This document shows, piece after piece, positions 21,801 to 42,149 of a stretch of 64,000 bases of DNA. Position numbers and translations under genes: made by a program. The notes beneath the pieces were generated by a model. It saw only the letters and a program-made list of their open reading frames with translations, did not search any database and was not told the DNA's origin. Position 1 is the stretch's first letter; each line of letters starts with the position of its first letter. Source of the DNA: Xiphophorus maculatus (lineage: Eukaryota; Chordata; Actinopteri; Cyprinodontiformes; Poeciliidae); assembly GCF_002775205.1 (NCBI RefSeq), contig NC_036443.1, positions 16,468,373-16,532,372 of the forward strand, read 5' to 3'.

Positions 21801-24800
21801 AAACAAGGCTCAAAACCTTTGAACCTGGACTTCATCTCTGATTCTGTGCCTTGACTTTTGAACAAAATGCCAATTCCAATATGCTTCTGATGTTCTGATG
21901 GCACAGGACAAGGAATAATCTGTCTTGTCCTGGATATGTCCTTAATTCACTGACTCTTTCTGTGATAAACAAATTGTAAATATCCTGGAAACATTTGAAT
22001 TGGCTTTGCTGCATGATCCTGCTGTTACTGCTACTTCTTATCCTCATTACACTCAGCTGCCCATTACTATGCTTGAATACAAAACTCTGTCAACAGCCAT
22101 CTTTTTTTTTTTTACCAATGACCTTTTGTGGCCTAGCCTCCCAGTGGAGAGTGCCTATGCACTGTCTGCTGCAGAACCGTTGAGTCAGCCATCTTCCCCA
22201 TGACTGTGCAGGCCAGCAGTGAACAAAGTGTGGCCCGGAGGCTAAGTGAGGCACTTGAATTTAATTTATGTGGTTTGTGACCAAATTCAAGAAACATACA
22301 CATTTGACCCACCAGAACAGTTGATGCAGATGTACTCTCCATTGCAGGGCAGCACTGTTTTTTATTTGTATTATACTAACTGTCCGAGAAACTGAGCTTT
22401 CATCAGCCTTAAGTCATGGTTATCAAAATTTGCCAAAATTGAATATCTCTTTATATTTGATCAATATTGCAGAGATTAGTTTAATTCTTGCAATTGAAAA
22501 GCTACAATTAATCAGCTTTTCAAGGATATTTAATTTTATTGAGTGTATCCAGAGTTCTCAATAATACATACATCCTTATACCATAGAGTGGTGTTGAATT
22601 GTAATGCTGATACACTCTCAGAATCTATTTCTCACCTTTGAACAAGTAACTCTGTGGGTTAGAGCCGAGTGTGGGCTGCAGTGCTTCAACTCTTATGCTA
22701 AGGTTGTCAAGAAAGCAGCATGATCAGAAAGCTCTAGTTGTCTGGGTAATGTCAAAGCAACAATGAACAGAAATAGGTATTACCAAAAGTATTTTCAGAA
22801 ATAGTCATTTGAAAAGATTGTGCACAATGTAATGTGGTTGTAGCATGGTTTGACTGTCTGTTTCTTGAGTCACACTGTGCATGATTTCAGTTTATATGGG
22901 TACAATTTAACTCTTGAATTTTGTTTAGTACTAAAAAAAACAATAGAAAGCACATATTTTAATGTTGATTTATTTTTTCATGATCCGTCTTTAAATCAAT
23001 CTAAGCTCCTGTTTTAGAGCAGATAGGACTGCCAAAATTATGTCTAAATGCTAAATGTCACAATAAGGAAAAGGGAATTTTGTCTTATGAATTTTTATTT
23101 GTAGAAGTTTGCAAACATTTTCTTTTTATTTGGTAGAATTGCCACTAAACTGTAAGAATAGGAGCAAACATTTTGGGTGTGGTTCTGTAAGCTTCTTACA
23201 ATAGTTTGCTGGAATTTTCTGTCCGTTCCTCCTGACAGAACTGATGATTAAGTCAGAAATGCAGGTAGTGGAGTAATGCATATGAGTAATGAGACTCTAG
23301 AAAAGCTAGTGCAATTCTTGCTGACATCCTTTACATGCAAAGTTTCATTTTCCATCTTTTGGCCTCCAGCTCTGACTTCACTGTATGAAAAGTAACAGGA
23401 ACAAGCAATCCTTCGTCCGTTTCTCTTTTGAGAAGTCGAATCTGATTGTTGGGGTTGATTGGCTAATGTTTATTTTTATTTATTCCACATATGTTACTGA
23501 TGTCAGAAGTAATTGTTGGTTAACAATAAGGAACCCTGCCGGTACTCTCCCTAACTTGTACGCACTGATATTTGACTTTGTTTAGACACACTTTATTGTC
23601 CCTGACTTTTTTTTTTTTTACTTTGATTATATGTCTCTTAGCTTTTACGTCCTTTTTTTCATTCATACTTGCTCCAGCACTAATTGCCTGGTTGTGTCTC
23701 TTATTAATAAAATGTATAGATGTAAATATTTGACTTTAAGTATTTTAATTCCAAGCATGCAGCCAGGAATTTACACCACTGAAAAATATTACTAACAAAT
23801 AATATGTCAGTAATATGTACTAATATTATATTCAGTTGTGTTCCAGCCAACAACTGAAAGGATAAGCAAAAGTTTAACTTTTGCTTGGCAAAGTAATAAC
23901 ATAATGTGTTTTTGAATGAACATTGTAGTAGTCTAATTCTAACGGTACGTTTTAGACGACCACTATATTGTAATTATTCATAAGAGTTTTTCTTTCTCTT
24001 CTATGAGCTTTGTCATAAATATTTTCACAATTGTCATTTCTGTCATTTGTTCTTTAAAGGTTCTGAAAATTAAGAAAAATATTAGCAAAATTATTACACT
24101 GCTTGGAAAGGATTCTAATCCCACTACAAACTGAGCATATATGAGAGCTTACCAGCAACTTCTACTGATTCGTTGTTACTCTCGTATAACGGGCCTTTGC
24201 CTCTCTGGACTTTGCAGTGGTACCATCCCTTGTCGGAAGGCTTCAGAGAGGCGATTGTATGGGTGTTACTGCTGGAGTCTGAGATTTTTCCCCCATCCTT
24301 ATACCACTGATATTTCCATCCAGAGGTGACATCAACATTACATGTGAAGTTGATTGATTCTTCAGGATAGAATATGGCAAAGTCTGGACTTCTGCTTAGA
24401 GTGAGCTTTGGATTGTTGGCTATTTGGAAAGAAGAAAAAAAAAAGCAAGAATTTTAAAATGGTCTTTTGACACAAGAGTACTCAAAATGACAGCAATAAA
24501 AATTGAACATTGTAAATAGAGGACATCTGGACACAATTAATCGGTTAAGTAGTGCAGACCAAGTTTAAAGGGGGAAAAATGGGGGACTTAATACATAAAG
24601 CTTCATGTATTAAATTTCCTACTCCCTACATGAGAGCCATGTTGGTAAAACACGGCGTTATCATGAGTTATAGTTCTCGCTTTAGACACCAACATGAGAC
24701 CCTTTCCAGAGACTGCAGGAGGTTGGAGAGCCTGACAGATAAAATGAAATCAGACTTGTGAGGTGAATTAAAAAAGTGTTTTTAGCAGCACTGAGAGTGC

Positions 24801-27599
24801 CTTAAAATCAACTGTAAAATGCGTTGCTAGCCATTGTACCAACGCATTTTACAATTAGAGATCTTAAAATTAGGAAGTTTGCTTGTTCCTCAGCATTCGT
24901 ATGGCTTAAACTTGAAGTACCAGTAGGCGGGAATTTTTTAAGAGGATTAAAACAGTTATCAGCAAAAACAATCTTAAAAAATTGCACGTACTAAAGTTAA
25001 TGCACTGAACAGAGAAGGAAATATCTAACCCTGACATTTCCTCACGATAAAATGCATTTTACATTTTATATATTATTCAAAAATATATATTACAAACAGA
25101 ACGATAAGGTTCTTTACCAGTCTGATGGTTCTTTGCCAGTCCTCCTAGATGTATGTAGGTTTCTCTCTCTGAATGTTTATGCCAATAACTAAAAATCCAG
25201 TTTTGCAGGGACAGAGCTGAAGAAAATTATCTGTCATCCATGACTGGATATTAAGAGTCAAAAGGAGAAACGCCAACACGGAGTGTGTCATCAACATAGC
25301 TATGTTATCTCCTGATGAAACCACATAAATGTAGGTGTAGAAAGTTTTACTTTAAGTCTAAGGCTTAAAACTGAGCCTGGTGGTACTCCATTATAACCAC
25401 TTTTAAACAATACGGCGTGTCTGTTAAGTTTAGATTGAGAAAATGTTTTAAATACTGGACACAGTCATTTTATTTTGTATTAATGTAAATATGATACAAT
25501 AATAGATAAATGATGAAAACTCACATTTAACATTTAGATTTGTTGTGTTGCTGAATCCAGTGCTGAAAGGTCTGGATTTAAGCTTGGCTTGGCATGCATA
25601 TGCTCCTTTATCGTTTTCAGTAACTGACTCGATGTTGAATGATGGTCCCTCTTTATCCAGAGGTTGATAGTTTTTGTACCAGATGATTTTCCATTCAGCA
25701 GGGAGGTTCGGTTCACATTTAAAACTCACTGCTTCACTTACAAACACATCTGCCCAGTCAGTCTGCCGGATCAGAAAGGGTGCTGGTGGCTCTACAAAAG
25801 TGCATAAGAGTCATAATGAGCTTGGAGTCTTTGAAAGGAAGCAACGAAGAGCAAAAATAATTATCTTTAACACAGATAGTGGTAAGAGACATAAAACTCA
25901 CCATTAACTTTGACGTCAGTTGCTTTACTAGTTTTGCTACCTTTTCCCTGCTTCTCTCCTCTGCAGGTATAACTTCCAGAAAGATCTTTTCTATTTGCAC
26001 TTATTTTAAGCTTCGAATTCTGATCTTGAAAAGAAAAATCTGCATTTTGAGACAGCCGCTGTCCATTTTTCTCCCAGGTGAAGGTCCAGCCAGAGCTGCT
26101 ACTGATACTACATTTTAAGACCACTGTCTCATTTATGTAGACATCTGAAAGATCTGAAGTCACGGAAGGCACAGGGGGATCTGAAAATGAATGAAACGTA
26201 TCAAAAGAAGAAATTCAAAGGAGCTAAAAAAGGAGGGAAAAAAAAGTCCTTTTTGTAATTAATTCAGAATGTATTGCTAAAATTATTTAACCACTTCCAG
26301 AGTGAAATAATACTGTATGTTAATAAATAATTAATGTGCTTACAAAGAGTCAAATTACGTTGATAATGGTAGAGCAAACAGAGAAAAAAGCGATATAAAC
26401 AATAGAAACTGTTCATACATATTTGAAAGCCAACGTTTCTGATGTACAGCTATGATGACCTATTCAGCGATATGTCATTTCCTGTGTGTCATTTCTCACT
26501 TCCCATGTGTCTCTAAAGTCAGTTTGACACCAATATGGTACATTTTCAATGTTTTATTTTATGTTATAAAGCTTAGCCATTTAAAACTTGAACGGTCACC
26601 ACATCATTGATACAAAGTGCAAGATTGAAAAAATATATACGCTTTAAAATCTCACCGTAGGAAGTTGGTGGCACATTAGAGGTTTCTTCTGGAGGTGTGC
26701 TTGCTGGTAGAAGGGAGAGCAGACGTCAAAGTTTAGGATAAATCAGGATTCTGGTTTTATCTACATGAATGGTGGATTTAAAAAGCAAATCCTGTAAATT
26801 TATGAAAATTAAGACTGTAATGAACAGCTAAGGTACTGAGAGTTAGTTGCAATGATCAAGTTTACTTGAATGTCATATAGTTTTTTCAAGTCATGTGAAT
26901 GGCATGGAAATGGAAAGAAAATAAAATCTAATGTTGCACATACAGGCAAATCTGAAACCAGTTAAGAACATAATTAACTGGTTTCGGTCAAACCAGTTAA
27001 ATATTTACTATAAGCTATAAAGCTAAATGTAAAAAGTGGCTTAGAAATCAACTTAAAATGTTATAAATAATAATTATTAGGTTTTCATGAGGGAGCTCAG
27101 AGAGCAGCTGCTGTCTAAATGTTGTGACTGCCAAACCCATGACAATAAAGTACTTCATGTTCCTCATGTTTAGTTCCTGAGTGTCAGTATATCAAATGTA
27201 CAATGCACATTTAATAAAATAGTTCACAACAGCGGAGCAAAGTGCAAGAACATTCTGTGTGCATTTTAGTTAAAAACAGAAACACAAAGGAAAAAGGAAG
27301 TGGCTTTAAGAAACAAAATGCTAAACTGCCGTCGAAACATCCGATCAATGCAGTACAGTTAGACAGATTGTTCATTCCTACCAGTTCCATCTTGAGCTGC
27401 ACAGACAGAGGTCAGATCTGTTCAATCACATAAGAGAGAGAGAGGAAAAAAAATGCAATTATAGTCTCTATCAATCTTTACCAGTATAAATTTGTTTGTT
27501 TCAAATATTGAAACACTTACATATGAGTGTGAAGACTTGAAGAAGCAACATTTTCCATTGAGTCTCACATGTGGAGGTTGTCTTGCTGAGCTGAGTCAT
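15831..27599 (-). CDS. Fc-receptor-like / multi-Ig type I membrane receptor with ten Ig domains
   Basis: Eighteen coding exons on the minus strand sum to 3084 nt (1027 aa): 27521-27599, 27382-27396, 26656-26703, Ig1 25902-26180, Ig2 25525-25791, Ig3 24153-24419, Ig4 21413-21676, Ig5 20927-21196, Ig6 20393-20656, Ig7 19288-19575, Ig8 18256-18519, Ig9 17141-17410, Ig10 16948-17062 + 16698-16855, TM 16518-16619, tail 16102-16170, 15863-15922, 15831-15835. Nearly all introns are phase 1. The start gives a hydrophobic leader (MLLLQVFTLI; M1 or M17 could initiate), a 15-nt second exon and a Thr/Pro linker. Each domain shows C..., SGW-x-(Y/F)-x-WYK-(D/N)G and D-x-G-x-Y-x-C, as in Fc-receptor-like and related fish receptors. 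The membrane segment is ILLSISGCLFFGIIAVFIGC. The tail is about 47 residues with one tyrosine (LVEYITDAD), so no consensus ITIM or ITAM. Ligand unknown; FCRL5-like is the closest label I can defend. Confidence 0.88.
17630..17850. repeat. Intronic duplicate A in the receptor gene
   Basis: Shares CTTTGCAT...AGTTCAAGCTCA, TTGATCTTTGGTTTA and CCTACAAATTTTCT with 18661-18880. It is more diverged than the Ig6/Ig8 pair, so it records an older duplication round. Confidence 0.65.
17967..18629. repeat. Tandem segment copy 1 (carries Ig8 exon)
   Basis: This segment and 20111-20741 share intron flanks and the whole Ig exon: the flank CCTGTGACGTCAAGCC / CTCCTGTGACTTCAAGCC, the exon, then CTATAGAAAGAAAGACAATG and GATGTAGCAATTTGATG. 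It is a recent duplication inside the receptor gene. Confidence 0.85.
18661..18880. repeat. Intronic duplicate B in the receptor gene
   Basis: Partner of 17630-17850, separated by about 1 kb; it lies in the intron between Ig7 and Ig8. Confidence 0.65.
20111..20741. repeat. Tandem segment copy 2 (carries Ig6 exon)
   Basis: Homologous to 17967-18629, with the Ig exons 264 nt in both and differing at 12 positions. The flanking intron runs are also very similar, with small indels. Confidence 0.85.
21677..24152 (-). other. Long intron between Ig3 and Ig4
   Basis: 2.5 kb without a recognisable Ig exon or mobile-element gene, where neighbouring introns are 0.2-1.5 kb. I see AT-rich sequence and short open frames with no family resemblance. 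Confidence 0.55.
24813..24853. repeat. Short perfect fold-back, 14-bp arms
   Basis: TGTAAAATGCGTTG at 24813-24826 is the exact reverse complement of 24840-24853, with a 13-nt loop. It lies in a receptor intron. Confidence 0.9.
26954..26985. repeat. Short perfect fold-back, 12-bp arms
   Basis: GAAACCAGTTAA (26954-26965) and its exact reverse complement (26974-26985) are separated by 8 nt; a further direct AAACCAGTTAA follows at about 26990. Confidence 0.9.
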
Positions 27600-27887
27600 T
27601 TAACTGCCATGCACTGAAGTGAAGTAGAGGAAATAAGCTTGCAGCCCGGGAAGGGTGTGTCCTGTCACTCTGACATCTGGGTTTCTTTTCTTTTCTTTTT
27701 TTTTTTTGGTTCATGTTGCTAAAGAAACAGGAAATGTGCTGGCGTACCGCATTCAGAATGCTAAGTGTTCGACATGCTGGTTTGTGATGACAACTGACAG
27801 AGTTTGAGGAATTGAAAGAACTGATATTTTGATGATTTTGATGCTGAATTTATTATTTGTCAGTGTTGAAGAAACTGGTTGAGAGCA

Positions 27888-27963
<76 letters not shown>

Positions 27964-29170
27964 TTCATTCCTTTTAATGGAAACAATTTGTATGAATTCT
28001 GGTAATAAATATAAGATGAGCAAATCATAGCATTTTCTAAAACCAATCTGGGTACAGCTTTAGAGATCTTTTAATCATTGTACCTGCAACTTAATGTAGG
28101 TATAAGCGGAAACTACGGGTAAAAAAAAAAATCTCTCTCACTAACCACAGACTGCGCTTCAGTTTTTTTTTGTGGGTTTATTTGTCTCTAGCGGAAAGAA
28201 CCAATAAGTGCGATTAAGAGAAAAACCCTCCACACTTTAGCTTACTTCTTATTGTAACACGTGCAACTATATTACTTTTAATGTACACATGCAGTACTAT
28301 AAACAGAAGCCCTGCTATGTTTGATTTGATTGCTGCTGAAGTTGCTCAGAAACAACTTCCTGTCTGTCCGAGATGTGTTCGGATGTAGCAGGTTCCTGTC
28401 AATTTACACAATGATCAAAAGAACCACAAGGGGTCAGTGTCGCACAGAAAAGCACATATCACTTTCTAATTGGAGGTTTTAGTCTGAAACAGTTGGTGAT
28501 GTGGAAGTTTATTAATTCACAATCATACTTTACAGTTTAAACGTTGTGAGTCATATTCCCCAAATTATCAGGTGTTATTGTATGAAATGCCACTGACTGA
28601 GGTCATAATTTATAGGTGTACTAATTGCATCCTCAAGCAGTATTAACAGGATGACTTCTGGGGGTTTTTTAAGTCATCTTGAAGTTATAATTTAAGTTAT
28701 AACTTCACAACTTCTGTTTAATCAAAAGCAGAGTATGCTGTTGTGTCAGTAATATTTAGAGGTGCAATGCTTGTAGAGAAAAAATAGATAAAAATAGAAG
28801 AACACGTTTACATATTTATCTAAATGTTTCCAGTAAGTAAAGCCTCCATTCACTCATCACGACATTCGTACGTTAAGTTGAATTTGTGCGGTAACTTCAA
28901 GTTCATGGTAACCAGGTGATGTTGTGACTTGGTAATTGTGATCAAAATTACATACTTTTTAAATTGATGTTCGATACCCAAACCTGTTTTTGCACAACAA
29001 TTCTTTGTGGGATGTTTGCTGGCCATTCAAGCACAGAAATACCGTATTCATTAAACCAGGTGTTAGAAGATTATGACTGTGTGGACAAGTGGCCAAACTG
29101 CCAAAATTGATCAATTCAACACATTTATTTTGAAACAAATAAAGAATCCCACACGAGTTGTAATAAAATA
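27600..29170. other. Intergenic region between the receptor start and the mybph 3' end
   Basis: Contains the immediate 5' flank of the receptor gene, a pyrimidine-rich tract near 27680-27708, the (AT)n microsatellite at 27891-27959, and no recognisable gene. Confidence 0.55.
27891..27959. repeat. (AT)34 microsatellite
   Basis: An uninterrupted AT dinucleotide run of about 69 bp. The open frame of alternating Ile/Tyr codons across it is an artefact. Confidence 0.97.
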
Positions 29171-29677
29171 CACTTTGTTTTATTAACATGAGTTATTGCA
29201 TCTGATGAACTGTTTTTGTTTTATTGCTTGTTAAACCTACACACGAGCTGGATAAAAAGCTTTACATAAAGTTCTGCATACATTTCTGTCAAAAACAAGT
29301 TTGTCCAAATGAGATGGAAAGAATTGCTGTAATGTATGTCTGTCTCGCACTTTATAAGAAGAGGGGCAGTCCGGATGTTTAGTGTACAAATAAATATACG
29401 AATGTTGACATGTTGTTCTGTCTCCGTCTTCGTTATCTACGTGCTTCTGCACAGCCATCTGCAGTATCTTCACTCACTCACTTCACTCTGGAAGAAATAT
29501 TAGATAGATATAGTGAGGAAATAGTAAAATGATCCAAAGTTCTCAAGTTCTACGATTTCAGACATTAAACCATTCATTGGCTTTCTTTCTCCCTCAGGAA
29601 AGAGATGTTCTATGATGTGATTGTTAACGTATAAAATAGACGCATGCTTCAAACTCACCTTAAGACCCAGGCATCTG
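29170..29677 (-). other. Probable terminal exon(s) and 3' UTR of mybph
   Basis: The last certain mybph exon ends in phase 1 (AAA C|gtatgt). Two candidate downstream exons on the minus strand are a 19-nt exon at 29659-29677 (acceptor GAGCAG, donor GTGAGT) and an exon starting at 29487 after ATTTCTTCCAG. Joining directly to 29487 gives a Gln and then a stop; including the 19-nt exon gives about nine extra residues. AATAAA on the minus strand at 29220-29225 and 29179-29184 would end the transcript. I cannot decide between the two joins. Confidence 0.45.
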
Positions 29678-30650
29678 CTGCTCATTTAAATTACTGATGG
29701 AAAAACAATAAAGACATGAGTTAAATGGGTTCACAAGGTGTTAAGGATCACTTTAGATAAGAATGTACTGCTAAAATGAACATGGACTTCTGAAGGCCAG
29801 ATCCAGCGTGCGCTTCCCACCAAGGATTATCTGGTTCTGTTTCTGCCCTCTTAGCCTCTTCTTCCTTCTTCTCGCTGCACTCCACTCAGCCTGTCAACTC
29901 ATGGTAATGTGATGAGTTGGGCTGTGTGCCAGATCATCTGGAGTCATTTTTAGAAGCTGCGGATCGCTGTTCTGACATCACTGACGCCTTCACACTCGAA
30001 GGCGCTCCCCGTCTAAACCTTTGTCCCTCTAAGGCTGCCTCCAGTGTACGGCTACTCCTAATGGATACACATCCTGACACTTTCTTACGTGACTGCAGTA
30101 TTTCGGGGACAGATTATGTTTGGAATCACACACGTTTTCTCTCAGCGATCAAATCACAAGAAGAAAGCTGTGAACTTCTAAACACAACCTAATGTGCGGT
30201 GTGGTGTGAACATTTCCAGCCTCGTTCAGTCGGCCCCTTTTGTTGTTCTCCAATCACGGTGTATATTTCTTACGAAAATGATTTTCTAGTTCAAAGGCTA
30301 TTTTTATTCCAACTTGATTTTTTTTTGCTTTTGAATTTGCAGCGTGTTAAATGTAGAGTGCATTATAAAAATCATCACTACTTTGGATTCATTAGAAATT
30401 TACCTTTACCTAGTTGTTTTTCTGTTCTGTTTCTATCAGTGGTATATGCTTATTTTTATTTTCCTCTTTATTGTAATCCTTACCTTTTTTCTTATTTCCC
30501 TTTTTATTTTCCAGTCTCCGAAAGAAGAACCTCTGTTTGGAGAGAGATGAACTTTTAGCCCGTTATATGATATGAACGAGTTTACATTTAGAGTTTTTTT
30601 CAACAGTACAAGTCCAGAAAATTTTGAATGTACTTTTTTGTAACACATAC

Positions 30651-41103
<10,453 letters not shown>

Positions 41104-41158
41104 TGCTGATACACTGATAGAGTCTGTATGAGGGTGGAATGGAGTCCTCGGTGAAATG

Positions 41159-41213
41159 TATATATACTTAGAGTACGTGGGGTGGGGGTCGGGGGGGGGG
41201 GGGGGGGGGGGGG
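41159..41213 (-). promoter_or_regulatory. Candidate mybph core promoter: TATA-like box and 23-nt G run
   Basis: On the minus strand a TATATA stretch lies about 60 nt before the mybph ATG, which would place transcription start about 30 nt before it. A run of 23 G on the plus strand (41191-41213) lies just upstream. This is positional inference; a non-coding first exon further upstream is an alternative. Confidence 0.35.
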
Positions 41214-41590
41214 AGCAGTGGTGGGATAACTCCACCCATCTCCTCACTCACCTCCTCTTCACAGCCTCATCTTTATCTCTGCAGGTCTCCTTCCAGACAA
41301 GAGACTGTAAAGGTTACGGCATAAAACCAAGAAAATAAATTTAAACTCAAGTTCAAATACAGTTCCTTATGCATCTACATATATACTCCTTTTTGAGTCT
41401 AGGTTTTTATTTAAGTTTGAAAGTTCTGATTATGTAAAATCAACTATTGTGAGATTTATATCACGTTATTCCTGCATGAAAAACATACCTGTGTTTTGAG
41501 TCTTTCATTCATGTTTGAGAAATCCTTGAACCTTCTGTGGCAGCCATTGGGGTGCCTAAACACTTGCTCTCACAAAGCGCCACCTATTTC

Positions 41591-41724
41591 TATGCAGTTC
41601 CTTATTGGAGCTCATAGAATAAGGAACTGTATAGGCAGTTCCTTATTCTTATTGCCACAGAATGCTTTCTGTGGTATTCCCTATGCCACAGAAGGCATAG
41701 GGAAAACCCTTTCCCTATGCCTTC
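41591..41724. repeat. Cluster of overlapping fold-back palindromes
   Basis: Four inverted pairs in 134 bp: CAGTTCCTTATT 41595-41606 with its reverse complement 41618-41629, and the same 12-mer again directly at 41636-41647; CCACAGAA 41655-41662 with 41667-41674; CCCTATGCC 41679-41687 with 41694-41702; and a perfect 15-bp pair 41691-41705 / 41710-41724 with a 4-nt loop. No terminal repeats of a known transposon were recognised. Confidence 0.9.
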
Positions 41725-42149
41725 TCCCCTCAGTTCCTTCAAACTAGTGGCAGCAGCAATTAGCAAATACATGGTGGGTGTGAGCGTCTGGAAGGCCCAT
41801 AATTTTTTTCCCCTGATTTAGTTTTTCTCATATACTTGCGCTGCTTTATAGTTGCTTTATTATGTTCGGTTACATTATTTTGAGGCTGTTAACATAACTG
41901 TGTGTGTGGTTTATTATTTTTCTGCATGAAAGTACAAATGTTCAAAGTTTTTGAATCCTACACATGCAACGAATTAAGTGAAAACCTGGCCTAGCATCTT
42001 ATTCTAAAAAACAAACAAAAAACAACAATAGGAAAAAGTAAAAAATAAATAATAATAATAATAATAATAAAATAACCAGTCAAAAATGTGTGATGCCCCC
42101 TAGTGGGTAATAAAGTCCAGCCATCCAACCAACAGTCAAGGGTGTGAAA

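Noticed and set aside
22133-22342. Open frame in the long receptor intron as a possible lost Ig or transposon gene
   Set aside because: No Ig motif (no C...W...YxC) and no transposase or reverse-transcriptase motif.
27753-28046. 97-codon frame rich in Ile-Tyr repeats
   Set aside because: Produced by the (AT)34 microsatellite.
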